In this document: in pieces, positions 37,776-48,628 of the stretch | Position numbering within the stretch: position 1 is the stretch's first letter | Layout: every line of letters starts with the position of its first letter | The notes under the pieces: generated by a model | What the model was told of the DNA's origin: nothing | Database searches by the model: none | The model's input: only the letters and a program-made list of their open reading frames with translations | NCBI GenBank assembly: GCA_947479645.1 | Contig: CANKAJ010000003.1 | Location: 1-64,000, forward strand | Direction: 5' to 3' | DNA length: 64,000 nt | Origin: Betaproteobacteria bacterium | GTDB taxonomy: Bacteria; Pseudomonadota; Gammaproteobacteria; Burkholderiales; SG8-39 | Translations under genes and position numbers: made by a program

Positions 37776-38094
37776 AATCGCCTCCAGAGGATATACGCTT
37801 GGCAGTTTAGGCTATTTGCCATTACCGTTCAACCGCGTTGAACGCGGTGAATCGTGTCTCACACTCACTCATCAGCGAACTCGCGACGCGGATTTGCATG
37901 CGAATTTGCATGCATCATGCCCATCAAAATCTGTGTGGAAAAGGCCCTGTTTATGACCGTTTATGACCGGTCACACCCGCCATTTCTTGATCCACCTCAA
38001 GTTGCTTGCAAATTGGCGCCACAAAGGTGCTTGCCAGCCTGCGCATTGTGTGCAAACGAGCATGAACTATGTGCATCCAACTCGATGCACTTCC
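37776..38094. other. Repeat-rich divergent interval (antitoxin / HD-GYP)
   Basis: No gene is supported in these 319 nt. It holds a near-palindrome TTCAACCGCG/CGCGGTGAA (37828-37851), a direct repeat of ATTTGCATGC (37892-37901 and 37904-37913), and a tandem GTTTATGACC pair (37949-37968). These are candidate operators for the toxin-antitoxin pair and for the HD-GYP gene. Confidence 0.6.
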
Positions 38095-39213
38095 ATGACT
38101 GCCAACACCACCGCCACCATCCTGATCATCGATGATGCTCCGGAAAACCTGCACGTGCTGGGCGAACTACTGAGACCGCTTTACCGCGTGCTCGCGGCCA
38201 CCTCCGGCGAAGCCGGCTTGCGTGTGGCGGGTGGAAAACCCAAACCTGACCTGATTCTGCTCGATGTCATGATGCCGGGAATGGACGGTTATGCAGTGCT
38301 GGCGCGTCTGCGCGAGAACCCGGCCACCCGCGATATCCCGGTGGTGTTCCTCACCGCGCTGTCCTCCCCGCAGGATGAAGAGCGCGGGCTGAAACTCGGC
38401 GCGGCCGACTACATCACCAAGCCCATCCAGCCCGCCATCGTCAATGCGCGTGTGCGCACGCAACTCCAAGCAAAGCAATCGCGCGACTGGATGGCAGACC
38501 AGAACGCGGCGCTCGAGGCCGAAGTGGCGCGGCGCATGTCCGAAAATGATCTGACCCAGCAAGTCGGCATTCGCGCGCTGGCGCACCTGGCCGAACTGCG
38601 CGACCCGGAGACCGGAAACCATATTTTGCGCACGTCGGGTTACGTGCGGCTGCTGGCGACTGGTTTGCAACATCATCCAAAATTTTCAGCCGCGCTCAGC
38701 AAGCGCCAGATCGACCTGCTGGCCCGCTCAGCACCGCTGCATGACATCGGCAAGGTCGGCATTCCCGATCACATCCTGCTCAAGCCTGGCAAACTGACGC
38801 CGGACGAATGGGCCGTCATGCAGACGCACGCCAAACTGGGCAGCGACGCCATTGAGCAGGCCGAGCACGACATCGAGATACCGCTGGCGTTCCTGACCGT
38901 TGCCAAGGAAATTGCCCACTGGCATCACGAAAAATGGGACGGCAGCGGCTACCCCGACGGCCTCGCTGGCGAAGCCATTCCGCTGTCGGCACGCCTGATG
39001 GCCGTGGCCGACGTGTTCGATGCGCTGATTTCATCGCGTGTCTACAAACCGCCGATGAGCTTTGCAGAAGCCCGCGCCATCATCGCTGCCGGGCGCGGCA
39101 AGCATTTTGATCCGGACATGATTGATGCCTTCCTGGCCGGATTCGACGATTTTGCAGCCATTGCCGAGCGCTTTCGGGACGAGAGCAGCGGGACCAGGCC
39201 GGCAAGTAATTGA
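38095..39213 (+). CDS. Response regulator with HD-GYP phosphodiesterase
   Basis: This 372-aa protein has an N-terminal receiver (Asp57 in LILLDVMMPGMDG, Lys in ITKPIQ), a short coiled linker and an HD-GYP domain with LHDIGKVGIPDHILLKPG, HHEKWDGSGYPDGL and ARLMAVADVFDAL. It should hydrolyse cyclic-di-GMP under phosphorelay control. The start at MTANTTATIL puts the receiver at the N terminus; the frame is open 44 codons more. The Cache-PAS protein begins 33 nt downstream, so the two may be one unit. Confidence 0.94.
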   Translation: MTANTTATILIIDDAPENLHVLGELLRPLYRVLAATSGEAGLRVAGGKPKPDLILLDVMMPGMDGYAVLARLRENPATRDIPVVFLTALSSPQDEERGLKLGAADYITKPIQPAIVNARVRTQLQAKQSRDWMADQNAALEAEVARRMSENDLTQQVGIRALAHLAELRDPETGNHILRTSGYVRLLATGLQHHPKFSAALSKRQIDLLARSAPLHDIGKVGIPDHILLKPGKLTPDEWAVMQTHAKLGSDAIEQAEHDIEIPLAFLTVAKEIAHWHHEKWDGSGYPDGLAGEAIPLSARLMAVADVFDALISSRVYKPPMSFAEARAIIAAGRGKHFDPDMIDAFLAGFDDFAAIAERFRDESSGTRPASN

Positions 39214-39246
39214 CGCGCCTGGCCAGATTGAAAATCGCACAAGACC

Positions 39247-40968
39247 ATGGCCCCGATTACAAAATCGAAGTCTGCGAATTCCCGCACCCTCGCGCAGGAA
39301 TTGCGCCGCCTCATCCTGCTGTCGGCGCTGCCCCTGACGCTGATCATCGCCACGCAAAGCTTTTGGGTTTATCACACCGCAATCGAACAGGCGCAGGAAT
39401 TTCTGCGCGATTACGCCGTCGATATTGAAAACGACGCAACGCGGTTTTTCGGGGATACCGCGCGCGGACTGAATATGATCGCCGGGCGTCCCGCTGTGAT
39501 CAGGATGGACCCGGCGCATTGCGACCCGGGCTTGGGCGATCTGATTGCAATCCGGACGCGCTACGCCAATACCAACGTCACGGATCGCAACGGCTGGGTC
39601 ATCTGCGGCGCGACGCCGCCGACCGGCGGCCCGCGTTCGATCAATGTCTCGGAGCGTGACTGGTTCCAGGCCGCCATGGCGGGACAACCGTTTGCGCTCG
39701 GCGCAGCGCGCAAGGGGCCGATTTTCGGTCGCTGGGTCATCACCGCCGCGGCGCCGGTAAAAACAGGCAGTGGCAACATCGTCGGGGTGGTTTCAGTTGC
39801 CATTGATCTGGAGAAATGGTTTGAGTCGACTGATCAGCCGACACTGGCGCCTGCCACGATTCAGGGCATCATCGACCAGACCGGCATGGTGATCATGCGA
39901 ACGCCGGAGCCTGAAAAATGGGTGGGCACCGCCAATCCCGATCGGCAGTTGCTCGACAGGATGATCAGCGTTCGCAACGGGACCTTCAACGCGAAAGGCA
40001 GGCAAGGATTCGAGCGCATCTGGTCGGTCAAATCGATCCCGAATACGAACTGGATCGCATTTGCCGGCGTTAGCGCCAATCTCGCCCTCGCGACGCCGAC
40101 CCGTTACGCGGCGCTTGCGGCAATCGCTCTCGCGATCATTCTGCTCACAGTCATTTTCCTGTCCATTCTCTCTTTGCGCAGGATTTCCTCATCCATCGCC
40201 GCGCTTGCCACGACTTCCCAGAAAGTCACCTCCGGGGACCGCAGCGCCCGTGCCGCAATCAGCGGGCCCCATGAAATAACCACCGTCGCGCGGCAATTCA
40301 ACCGCATGCTGGATGCGCTCGAACAGAATGAGCAGGCCCTGCGCGAGAGCGAGTCCCGCTGGAAATTCGCCATCGAAGGATCAGGCGACGGCCTGTGGGA
40401 CTGGAACGTGGCGGAAAGCACGGTATTTTTCAGCGAGCGCTGGAAGGAAATGCTCGGCTATTCCGAAGACGAAGTCGGCAATGGGCTGGAGGAATGGGAG
40501 ATGCGCATCCACCCTGATGACAAGCCACTCACCCTCGTCACGGTGCAGGCCCATCTCGAGGGCAGGACGCCGATGTACAACAGTGAACACCGCGTCCGCT
40601 GCAAGGATGGCAGTTACAAATGGATACTCGACCGCGGCATGATTATCAGCCGCAACGAAGACGGAAAACCCTTGCGCATGATCGGTACGCACGCCGATAT
40701 CACCGCAAAAAGACTGACCATAGAGGCACTGCAACGGCAAGGCCAGCAACTGCTGCAACGCAATGAAGATCTCGACCACTTCAACCGTGTCATGGTCGGT
40801 CGTGAGCTGGACATGATTGATCTGAAGCGGCAGGTGAATGCGCTGTCGCTCGAACTCGGGCGCGCGGCGCCGTTCAACCTGGACTTCTCCGACCCACCGC
40901 CATCCCCGCCCGCCCCGACCTGCGAGGTGAAGGATGCAAGCCCGCTCGCCGCGGGAGCGCCGCGATGA
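39247..40968 (+). CDS. Cache-HAMP-PAS sensor protein without kinase domain
   Basis: This 573-aa protein has TM1 about 20-40, a periplasmic double-Cache sensor (about 45-275, with INVSERDWFQAAMAGQPFAL), TM2 about 283-306, HAMP, and one PAS/PAC (about 370-495, ending IGTHADITAKR). A C-terminal helix follows: ELDMIDLKRQVNALSLELGR. No histidine-kinase, GGDEF or EAL domain follows. The same tail occurs in the protein at 41693. It may pass signals to the HD-GYP regulator upstream or the hybrid kinase downstream. Confidence 0.88.
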   Translation: MAPITKSKSANSRTLAQELRRLILLSALPLTLIIATQSFWVYHTAIEQAQEFLRDYAVDIENDATRFFGDTARGLNMIAGRPAVIRMDPAHCDPGLGDLIAIRTRYANTNVTDRNGWVICGATPPTGGPRSINVSERDWFQAAMAGQPFALGAARKGPIFGRWVITAAAPVKTGSGNIVGVVSVAIDLEKWFESTDQPTLAPATIQGIIDQTGMVIMRTPEPEKWVGTANPDRQLLDRMISVRNGTFNAKGRQGFERIWSVKSIPNTNWIAFAGVSANLALATPTRYAALAAIALAIILLTVIFLSILSLRRISSSIAALATTSQKVTSGDRSARAAISGPHEITTVARQFNRMLDALEQNEQALRESESRWKFAIEGSGDGLWDWNVAESTVFFSERWKEMLGYSEDEVGNGLEEWEMRIHPDDKPLTLVTVQAHLEGRTPMYNSEHRVRCKDGSYKWILDRGMIISRNEDGKPLRMIGTHADITAKRLTIEALQRQGQQLLQRNEDLDHFNRVMVGRELDMIDLKRQVNALSLELGRAAPFNLDFSDPPPSPPAPTCEVKDASPLAAGAPR

Positions 40969-40984
40969 GCGCGCTCTGGTCGAA

Positions 40985-41206
40985 CTACCGCTGTGCGGCC
41001 CGGTCGAGTTTTGCCAGCAAGCGCAGACCGCGTTTTGCGTCGCCGCGCGCAGCGCGAATGCGGAAGCGCGCTTCGGCGTCGAACTCGGCCAATGCGGCAA
41101 TGGAGAACTCCTCGATCAGCTTGTTCATGCTGACGCTGCGTGTCGTGGCGAGATGCTTGAGCCGCTCGTGTGTATCGTCGGGCATGCGAATGGTGAGGGT
41201 AGCCAT
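40985..41206 (-). CDS. Ribbon-helix-helix antitoxin
   Basis: This 73-aa protein has the RHH fold at the N terminus (MATLTIRMPDDTHERLKHLA, then SVSMNKLIEEFSIAAL) and a basic C-terminal tail. It is probably an antitoxin and autorepressor. It starts 4 nt after the stop of the PIN gene on the same strand, so the toxin gene comes first, the reverse of the usual order. It lies antisense to, and between, the two Cache-PAS genes. Confidence 0.85.
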   Translation of the reverse strand: MATLTIRMPDDTHERLKHLATTRSVSMNKLIEEFSIAALAEFDAEARFRIRAARGDAKRGLRLLAKLDRAAQR

Positions 41207-41210
41207 GTTT

Positions 41211-41630
41211 TCACTCCTTGATGAAACGCTCCGGGCGCAGGATGCGCAAATTCGGAAAGCGCAATTGCGCGCCCCCGAAATCCCGGATGTTGCGCGTAAT
41301 CAGCGCGTCCGCGGCACCCGCGACCGCCAGCTCGAGCACGTGATTGTCGGTCTCGTCGGGCAGGTTCGGCCGCCACAAATAGTAGATGCGGGTCCAGCGG
41401 CAGGCGCGCAGGAATGCGTCGAGCAGCGCTTCGCGCTCGGGCGCCGACAGGACGCAGCCGCGAAACAGCTCCCGGCGCGAAAGCACGGATTCGAACTCGC
41501 TGTAAAGCGCCGTTCCCATGAGCGGTCGGTGTACGCCCGCCAGACAGCGCCGCAGCACTTCGCGGCTTGCGCCGCCAGGGCCAAGCAGCGCCGCAACGAA
41601 AACATCGGTATCGACGACAACGGTTGCCAT
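41211..41630 (-). CDS. PIN-domain toxin (COG1569-like)
   Basis: This 139-aa PIN protein opens MATVVVDTDVFVAALLGPGG and has GTALYSEFESVLSR, DETDNHVLELAVAG and ALITRNIRDFGG, carrying the conserved acidic residues. It is a predicted RNase toxin. I start at MATVVVDTD because it aligns with the family; an in-frame ATG 18 nt upstream is also possible, and neither has a strong ribosome-binding site. It heads a two-gene unit with the RHH protein and is divergent from the large Cache-PAS gene by about 60 nt. Confidence 0.88.
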   Translation of the reverse strand: MATVVVDTDVFVAALLGPGGASREVLRRCLAGVHRPLMGTALYSEFESVLSRRELFRGCVLSAPEREALLDAFLRACRWTRIYYLWRPNLPDETDNHVLELAVAGAADALITRNIRDFGGAQLRFPNLRILRPERFIKE

Positions 41631-41692
41631 GGAAAAATGATAGCACATACGCTATCAGCTTTCAGCCGCCCAGTCACACGGTGGCCCACCGC

Positions 41693-44134
41693 ATGACCCC
41701 ACCACTTCTTTCCCCGGCCCTTGCGCTGCTCGCCACCCTGCTGGGGCTGTCGGCATTGCTGGGGTGGACCTTGGATATCGACGCCCTCAAGCAGGGCCTG
41801 GCCACGAGCGTCGCCATGAATCCCGCCACGGCCGTGTGCATGACGCTGCTCGGGCTTGAAGCGGTGCGCATGAATGCATGGAACGCGCATGCCGCCCTCG
41901 CCAAAGCCGGGCAACTGGTCATCCTTGTGGTGATCGCCGCCGGTCTGGGCAAGCTCTGCGATCTCATCTTCGGCACCTCCTTCGCCATCGATCAAATGCT
42001 CTTTGGCGCCGCGCTCAACGCGGAGTCGCGCTTCCCGAGCAGAATGGCGCCCAATACGGCGGCCTGCCTGGTATTGCTCGGCGTGGCCATGCAGTTCATG
42101 CGTGGCGGCACGGACAGTCGCGTGCGTAACGCACAACTGCTCGCCATGCTGGCCCTGCTGGCTGGATTGCTGGCCCTGGCCGGCAACCTGTTCAGCGTCC
42201 GGGAACTGTCCGGGCCGTTGCAGTACATCCCCATGGCGGTCAACACGGCGGTCGCCATCTGTTGCATTGGCGCAAGCATCCTGTCGTCCAGCCCGCGAAA
42301 AGGCCTGATGAAGTTTTTCCGGTGGGAATCGATCCAGACCCGGGTGACCGTGGCTTCAATGGCCATCTTTGTGACAGGCGTCTGGTCACTGACGCTCTAT
42401 TCCAGCTCGGTGTTGCGCGATGATTTGCAGCGCCAGTTGGGCGCGCAGCAGTTTGCGACGGTTTCAGTGCTGGCCGAGGAAATCGATCAGGACATGGGCG
42501 ACCGTTTCAGCGCGCTAGAAACCATCGCCGCGGAAATCACCCCGGCCATGCTGGCCAATGCGACAGTCCTGCAGCGGCTCCTGCAAAGTCGCCCCATATT
42601 TAACCGTCTTTTTAACGGCGGCGTTTTCGCCACCCGCCTCGATGGAATCTCGATCGCCGCCATGCCGCTGGAGGCACGACGGCTCAGCGTCGATTACGCG
42701 GAAAGAGATTTCATGGTCGCGGCGCTCAAGGAGGGCAAGCTGGCAGTAGGCCGGCCAACCCTCGGCAGGGTGCTGAAGGTGCCGACTTTCGGCATGGCAG
42801 TGCCCATCCGCAATCCCGAGGGCAAAACGATCGGGGTACTGGTCGGCGCGACCGATCTCTCGCAGCCCGGCTTTCTGAATCGTATTTTCACAAAGACCTA
42901 TGGCAAGACCGGCGACCTCTATCTGATCGCGCCACAGCACCGGCTGATCGTCAACGCCACCGACAAGAGCCGTGTCATGGAGACCTTGCCCGCGGCGGGA
43001 AAGAATCCGGGCCTCGACCGCTTTATCGGGGGTTACGACGGCTCCGATCTGTACGTCAATGCGATTGGCGTGGAAGTCCTGACGACGGCCAAGCACATGT
43101 CGGTGACCGATTGGTACCTGGCGATCGCAATGCCCACCGAAGAAGCCTTCGCCCCGATCCGCGAGCTGAATCAGCGCTACCTGCTGAGCGCGTTGCTCCT
43201 CACCGTGCTGGCGGGCGCCTTGACCTGGTGGTTGATGCGACGCCAACTCGCGCCGCTGTTCGCCACCGTGCATACGCTGGCTGGCCTGGCGGACTCAGAT
43301 CGGCCGATGCCGCCCCTGCCCGTGGTAAGTCAGGATGAAATCGGCGAACTGATCGGCGCCTTCAATGGCCTGCTGGAAAAGTTGGCGCGGCGCACCGCCG
43401 ATTTGGCCGAGAGTGCAGCGCGCTATGAACGCGCCGTCAACGGCATCAACGACGGCGTCTGGGAGTGGATTCCGGCGACCGGCGAGGACTACCTGTCGCC
43501 GCGCTGGAAGGCGCTGCTCGGTTATGAAGATCATGAATTGCCCAACGTGCAGGGAACGTTCTTCCACCAGATTCATGCCGAAGACCTCGGGAAGGTGCAA
43601 GAGGCGGTTCGCGCGCATCTCGAAGAGCGCAAGCCTTTTCAGGTCGAGTTTCGCATGCGCCACAAGAGCGGCGAATACCGCTGGTTCTCCTCGCGCGGCA
43701 ATACCGAGTGGGATGAACAAGGTCGGCCGTTACGCATGGCGGGGGCCATTTCCGACATCACCGAACGCAAAGAGGCCGAGGCGGCGCTGCAGGCAATCAA
43801 CGCTCGGCGTGCCGCCGAACAGGCCGCCGCCCTCGAAGCCCAGCGCCAGTCGCGGCTGGCGGCGCTGAACCTGCTGGAGGACGCCCGCGCGGCCCGCGCC
43901 CAGACCGAGGCCGCGGCGGCGGCCCTGGCTAGGCGCAACGAAGAACTCAGCCGCTTCAACAGCGTGGCGGTCGACCGCGAGCTAGACATGATCGCGCTGA
44001 AAAAACAGGTCAACGCGCTGGCGCGTGAACTCGGACGAGCCGAACCGTTCAACCTGGCCTTCGCCGCCTCGCTGCCGGGCGCCGGCAGCGAGGCGACAGA
44101 TTCACTTCCGCCCGCCGCAGGAAAGCAAACATGA
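41693..44134 (+). CDS. Membrane Cache-HAMP-PAS sensor without kinase domain
   Basis: This 813-aa protein has four or five N-terminal helices (residues 5-190), a further TM near 210-230 and a large periplasmic Cache-type sensor (about 235-475). A last TM ([19 protein letters not shown]) is followed by HAMP, one PAS/PAC (about 575-700) and a coiled linker [20 protein letters not shown]. The C-terminal [20 protein letters not shown] matches the protein at 39247. No kinase domain is present. Its stop overlaps the hybrid kinase start as ATGA, so the two are translated together and probably act as sensor and kinase. Confidence 0.88.
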   Translation: MTPPLLSPALALLATLLGLSALLGWTLDIDALKQGLATSVAMNPATAVCMTLLGLEAVRMNAWNAHAALAKAGQLVILVVIAAGLGKLCDLIFGTSFAIDQMLFGAALNAESRFPSRMAPNTAACLVLLGVAMQFMRGGTDSRVRNAQLLAMLALLAGLLALAGNLFSVRELSGPLQYIPMAVNTAVAICCIGASILSSSPRKGLMKFFRWESIQTRVTVASMAIFVTGVWSLTLYSSSVLRDDLQRQLGAQQFATVSVLAEEIDQDMGDRFSALETIAAEITPAMLANATVLQRLLQSRPIFNRLFNGGVFATRLDGISIAAMPLEARRLSVDYAERDFMVAALKEGKLAVGRPTLGRVLKVPTFGMAVPIRNPEGKTIGVLVGATDLSQPGFLNRIFTKTYGKTGDLYLIAPQHRLIVNATDKSRVMETLPAAGKNPGLDRFIGGYDGSDLYVNAIGVEVLTTAKHMSVTDWYLAIAMPTEEAFAPIRELNQRYLLSALLLTVLAGALTWWLMRRQLAPLFATVHTLAGLADSDRPMPPLPVVSQDEIGELIGAFNGLLEKLARRTADLAESAARYERAVNGINDGVWEWIPATGEDYLSPRWKALLGYEDHELPNVQGTFFHQIHAEDLGKVQEAVRAHLEERKPFQVEFRMRHKSGEYRWFSSRGNTEWDEQGRPLRMAGAISDITERKEAEAALQAINARRAAEQAAALEAQRQSRLAALNLLEDARAARAQTEAAAAALARRNEELSRFNSVAVDRELDMIALKKQVNALARELGRAEPFNLAFAASLPGAGSEATDSLPPAAGKQT

Positions 44135-47100
44135 GCGCGCACCCGCCCGCCGAGACCAGCGACAAGGCGACCAACACGGCCGCCCGCGCGCCGGTCGATG
44201 TGCTGCGCGTCGTGCTCGCCTACGCCATCTTCGCCAGCCTGTGGATACTGCTTTCCGACACGGCGGTCAGCTGGCTGTTCAGCGACCCGGCCCGGATTGT
44301 CCTGGTCAGCACGATAAAGGGTTGGCTGTTCGTCGTCGTCACCTCAGTGCTGCTCTACGTTCTGATACGCCGCCTGCGTGACCAGGCCCTAGCCGGGGCG
44401 CGACAGGAACTTGCCGCACAGGCGGAGGCGGCGGGCGCCCAGCAGTTGCTGGCCGCAATCGCCGACAACTCGTCCGATGCCATCTTCGCCAAGGACCGCG
44501 AAGGCCGCTACCTGCTCGCCAATCGCTCGGTCGAACGCGTCATCGGCAAGACGGCAGCGCAGATAGTGGGTCAGGACGATTCGGCGCTCTTTCCGCTGCA
44601 GGCCGAAATGATTCGCGCCAACGACCGCCGCGTGATGGACGAGAACCGCCGCATGACCTACGAGGAAACCATCGACACTGTCGAGGGCGAGCGCACTTTC
44701 CTGGCCACCAAGGGGCCGCTGCGCGATGCGCGGGGGCAGGTCAGCGGAATGTTCGGCATTTCCCGCGACATCACAGAACGCCACCAGGCCGCCCTCCAAC
44801 TAGCCAAAAGCCAAGGGCACCTGGAGCGCCTCAGCCGGCTCTACCTCACTCTCAGCCAAAGCAACCAGGCCATCGTGCGCTGCGATAGCGAGAATGCCTT
44901 GTTCCCGCAAATCTGTCGCGAAGCGGTCAACTTTGGCGGCCTGAAAATGGCGTGGATCGGCCTGGCGGATGAAACCGGGCAAAAGGTCGTGCCTGTCGCC
45001 TCGTTTGGCGACGCCAACGACTATCTGACAAACGCCCTCATCTCGATGGATGCCGAAAATCCGCGCGGCCAGGGCCCGACAGCCACCGCAATCCGGGAAA
45101 ACCAGCCTGTGTGGTGCCAGGATTTTCTTCACGACCTGCGCACCGCGCCCTGGCATGAGCGCGGCGCACGCGCCGGATGGATGGCCTCGGCAGCCTTGCC
45201 GCTGCGCCGCAAGGGCGTCGCCGTCGGCGCCTTGACCCTGTACGCGGGCGAAGCGGATTTCTTCGACGACCCGATCCAAAAGCTGCTGATTGAGATGGCC
45301 ACCGATGTCAGTTTCGCCATGGACAGCTATGCCGCGGCGACTGAGCGCAAGGCGGCCGAGGCGCGTCGCCTTGAAAGCGAAGCGCTGCGCATCAGCGAAC
45401 AGGCCGCCGCCCTCGAAGCGCAGCGCCGTTCAGAGCTGGCGGCGCTGAACCTGCTGGAGGACACCCGAGCAGCCCGCGCTGACGCCGAGGCGGCGGCCAT
45501 GGCGCTCGCGACCAGCGAGGCGCGCAGTCGCGCCGTCACCCAGACGGCCTTCGATGCCATCGTCACTTCGGACAGCGAGGGCAATATCGCCGGCTGGAAT
45601 AACGGCGCGCAGCGCATGTTCGGCTACGCCGAGGCCCAGGTCATGGGGCAACCGATGACGCTGCTGATGCCGCAACGCTATCGCGAAGGACATCTGGCGG
45701 GAATGAATCGCCTGCGTGCCGGCGAGACGATGCGCCACTCGGGCAAGACCATTGAATTGCATGGGCTGCGCCAGGACCGCAGCGAGTTTCCGCTCGAATT
45801 CACCCTTGCACGATGGGAGAGCGACTCGGACTGGTTCGTCACCGCCATCATGAGCGACATCAGCGAACGCAAGGCCGCCGAAGATCAGTTGCGCAAGCTG
45901 TCGCAGGCGGTGGAGCAAAGCCCGGAGAGCATCCTGATCACCGATGTCAACGCGCACATCGAATACGTCAATCAGGCCTTTGTCGATTCGACCGGCTACA
46001 GCCGCGAGGAACTGCTCGGCAAGAACCCGCGCGTGCTGCACTCGGGCAAGACACCACCCGAGGCCTACGCGGAGATGTGGCGCGAACTGGGCAACGGCCG
46101 GCCGTGGAAGGGCCATTTGCACAACCGCAGAAAAGACGGCAGCGAATATGACGAGTTCGCCATCATCACGCCGTTGCGCGGGCCCGATGGGACGGTGACG
46201 CACTACGTGGGGGTTAAGGACGACGTCACCGAGAAGAAACGCATCGGCGAGGAACTCGACCGGTATCGTTTCCACCTTGTAGAGTTGGTGAATACGCGCA
46301 CGACGGAGCTGAATTTCGCACGCCAGCAAGCTGACGCGGCCAATCTGGCCAAAAGCGCCTTTCTCGCCAACATGAGCCACGAGATCCGCACACCGATGAA
46401 CGCGATCATCGGGCTCTCCCATCTGATGCGGCGAAGCGGCGTGACGCCGGAACAGGCGCAGAGGCTGGACAAGATCGATGGCGCCGGACGACACCTGCTG
46501 TCCATCATCAATGACATCCTCGACCTGTCCAAAATCGAGGCTGACCGGCTGCAGCTGGAAAGCACTGACTTTCACCTGAGTGACATACTCGATGCCGTCG
46601 CATCCATCATCACCGAGCCGGCCCGCGACAAGGGACTGCATATCGAAGTCGACGCCGGCAGCGTGCCTCGGTGGTTGCATGGTGATCCGACGCGGGTACG
46701 CCAGGCCTTTCTCAACTATGCCGGCAATGCGGTCAAGTTTACCGACAAGGGCACGATCAGCCTGCGTGCCAGGCTATTACGCAACGAAAGTCTGCCCGGG
46801 GCGCCGGAACACAAGGCGGGCGAATTGCTGGTGCGCTTCGAGGTCCAGGATACCGGCATCGGCATCCCCTCCGAGATGAGGGGCCGCTTGTTTCGCGCGT
46901 TCGAGCAGGGTGATGCTTCGACAGCGCGCACTTTCGGCGGCAGCGGCCTCGGGCTGGCGATCAGCCGGCGGCTGGCGCGCCTGATGGGCGGCGATGTCGG
47001 TGTCGACAGCGAACCCGGGATGGGCAGCACCTTCTGGTTCACCGCCCGACTGCAACCGGGTCTTGGCGCCCAGCCCGCTGAAACGGCGGCATCCAAGACA

Positions 47101-48222
47101 AAGGATGTCGAGCAGCAATTGCTTCTGCGCCATCGCGGCGCACGCATCCTGCTGGCGGAAGACAACCCCATCAATCGCGAGGTTGCAGGGGAACTGCTGC
47201 TCGCCGTGGGTATGGTGGTGGATACCGCGGAAGATGGGCGGCTGGCGGTGGCGATGGCACAAGCCCATCCCTACGATCTGATTCTGATGGACATTCAGAT
47301 GCCGCATATGGACGGGCTGACAGCGGCCCGTGCCATCCGTACTTTACCGGGCTGGGAGAGTCGACCAATACTGGCATTGACCGCCGATGCTTTCGAAGAG
47401 GATCGCAGCGCCAGCGCGGCTGCAGGCATGAATGACTTCATCGTCAAGCCGGTGGACCCGGCCCTGCTCTATGCCAAGTTGCTGCAATGGCTGCCTATCA
47501 GGTCCGGCGACCACTCCGACGATGCCGCTGCAGCAATGCCTGCCCGCGTTCGAATACCGGCTACAGCGCCGGTATTCGAACGCGACCTCAAAGCAACGCT
47601 CGCCGGCCTGGCCAGCGAGTTCGACCTTGACGTGGAGCGAGGCCTGACGTTGATGGGTGGCGATGCCGTCAAGTACCTCGAACTGCTGTGCCGGTTCGCC
47701 GAGACACATGCCGATGACATGACACGGCTGGCTGCGAGCCTGGCCAAAGGCGACCAGGAAACCGCCCGACGGCTGGTGCACACCCTCAAGGGCACGGCAG
47801 GCATGTTTGGCTTTGCCAGGCTGAGGGAAAGGGTGGTGAGACTGGAAGCAACGCTGCGGGAAAATCCACCAGGCAGCCAGCGCGACGCCAGAATGCGCCC
47901 TGACATGGATGCCATCAGCCTCGATCTTGCTGCCCTGGTCGGGGCGCTGCCACCGCCCGCCGCAGTGCCTGCTGCAAAGGGCGGCGCGCCGCTGTCGCTG
48001 CAAGCCCTGCGCTCCGTGCTCGACCAGCTCGACACACTGCTGGCGCAGAGCGACACCGGCGCCATCGCGCTGTTCGAAAAAAATGCCGCCACGCTGTGCG
48101 CCAGGCTGGGCAAGCCCGGCGCGCAACTCGCGCGCGCGATCGGGCAGTTTGAGTTCGAGGCAGCGAGGAATACATTGCGCTTGGCACGGCTGCAGCTTGC
48201 AGAACCGGAGCAGGGAAAATGA
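44131..48222 (+). CDS. Hybrid sensor kinase (PAS-GAF-PAS-PAS-HK-REC-HPt)
   Basis: This 1363-aa protein has two N-terminal helices (about 27-50 and 55-82), PAS (about 108-222), GAF (about 235-410), coiled linker, two PAS domains (about 465-715), and the kinase core with His750 ([13 protein letters not shown]). A GHKL ATPase follows ([18 protein letters not shown]), then a receiver with Asp1054 ([13 protein letters not shown]) and an HPt domain with His1217 ([19 protein letters not shown]). After the HPt is an extra helical segment ([12 protein letters not shown]). A full four-step phosphorelay is thus in one chain. It overlaps the upstream sensor and the 55-codon ORF downstream, each by ATGA. 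Confidence 0.95.
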   Translation: MSAHPPAETSDKATNTAARAPVDVLRVVLAYAIFASLWILLSDTAVSWLFSDPARIVLVSTIKGWLFVVVTSVLLYVLIRRLRDQALAGARQELAAQAEAAGAQQLLAAIADNSSDAIFAKDREGRYLLANRSVERVIGKTAAQIVGQDDSALFPLQAEMIRANDRRVMDENRRMTYEETIDTVEGERTFLATKGPLRDARGQVSGMFGISRDITERHQAALQLAKSQGHLERLSRLYLTLSQSNQAIVRCDSENALFPQICREAVNFGGLKMAWIGLADETGQKVVPVASFGDANDYLTNALISMDAENPRGQGPTATAIRENQPVWCQDFLHDLRTAPWHERGARAGWMASAALPLRRKGVAVGALTLYAGEADFFDDPIQKLLIEMATDVSFAMDSYAAATERKAAEARRLESEALRISEQAAALEAQRRSELAALNLLEDTRAARADAEAAAMALATSEARSRAVTQTAFDAIVTSDSEGNIAGWNNGAQRMFGYAEAQVMGQPMTLLMPQRYREGHLAGMNRLRAGETMRHSGKTIELHGLRQDRSEFPLEFTLARWESDSDWFVTAIMSDISERKAAEDQLRKLSQAVEQSPESILITDVNAHIEYVNQAFVDSTGYSREELLGKNPRVLHSGKTPPEAYAEMWRELGNGRPWKGHLHNRRKDGSEYDEFAIITPLRGPDGTVTHYVGVKDDVTEKKRIGEELDRYRFHLVELVNTRTTELNFARQQADAANLAKSAFLANMSHEIRTPMNAIIGLSHLMRRSGVTPEQAQRLDKIDGAGRHLLSIINDILDLSKIEADRLQLESTDFHLSDILDAVASIITEPARDKGLHIEVDAGSVPRWLHGDPTRVRQAFLNYAGNAVKFTDKGTISLRARLLRNESLPGAPEHKAGELLVRFEVQDTGIGIPSEMRGRLFRAFEQGDASTARTFGGSGLGLAISRRLARLMGGDVGVDSEPGMGSTFWFTARLQPGLGAQPAETAASKTKDVEQQLLLRHRGARILLAEDNPINREVAGELLLAVGMVVDTAEDGRLAVAMAQAHPYDLILMDIQMPHMDGLTAARAIRTLPGWESRPILALTADAFEEDRSASAAAGMNDFIVKPVDPALLYAKLLQWLPIRSGDHSDDAAAAMPARVRIPATAPVFERDLKATLAGLASEFDLDVERGLTLMGGDAVKYLELLCRFAETHADDMTRLAASLAKGDQETARRLVHTLKGTAGMFGFARLRERVVRLEATLRENPPGSQRDARMRPDMDAISLDLAALVGALPPPAAVPAAKGGAPLSLQALRSVLDQLDTLLAQSDTGAIALFEKNAATLCARLGKPGAQLARAIGQFEFEAARNTLRLARLQLAEPEQGK

Positions 48223-48386
48223 TTGTTGCGTTAAGCCGTTTTACCATTCGCTGCAACGATGAGCAAAGCTACCGCCAATGGCACCGCGAACATGCCTGCC
48301 ATGAGGCGCACAAGAGCATTCCCAAGGAACTCAAACTGGTACCCGGCAGCGCCGAGGTCCGGTTGCTTGAAATATTCACTGATTGA
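48219..48386 (+). CDS. Small ORF, 55 aa, coupled to the hybrid kinase
   Basis: This is an unrecognised 55-residue product starting [16 protein letters not shown] and ending VRLLEIFTD. It is rich in His, Arg and Glu in the middle ([13 protein letters not shown]), with no signal peptide. Its ATG overlaps the kinase stop as ATGA, and AAAGGA before the next gene begins right after its stop, so it fits tightly into the operon. Two Cys and four His could bind a metal. It could also be a remnant of a longer gene. Confidence 0.45.
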   Translation: MIVALSRFTIRCNDEQSYRQWHREHACHEAHKSIPKELKLVPGSAEVRLLEIFTD

Positions 48387-48400
48387 CAAAGGAAAACCCT

Positions 48401-48628
48401 GTGAGCATGGATGAATCACAGAAATTACTGGGGCCGGACGCACTGCAGCGCTTCCACGCCATGCGCAGCGATGCGGTCAGCGCGGTGACAGCGCGCTTTT
48501 ACGCCACACCGGGTTCGGCTTATGAGCGATTCGGGCCGCGCGGACGCGAGGCCTGCCAAGAGGATCTGGCATTTCATCTGGAGTTTCTGCGGCCGGCGCT
48601 GGAGTTCGGACTGCTGCAGAATATTTGA
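48401..48628 (+). pseudogene. N-terminal part of frameshifted B12-binding protein
   Basis: This 75-codon fragment starts at GTG (AAAGGA lies 7 nt upstream) and encodes the helical N-terminal domain (MDESQKLLGPDALQRFHAMR, then EDLAFHLEFLRPALEFGL) that precedes the B12 modules in such proteins. It stops at TGA 48626-48628, while the next frame continues at once with WLGSVLAARAVPTEHLALSL. The join lacks a few family residues, suggesting a small deletion or frameshift. Confidence 0.6.
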
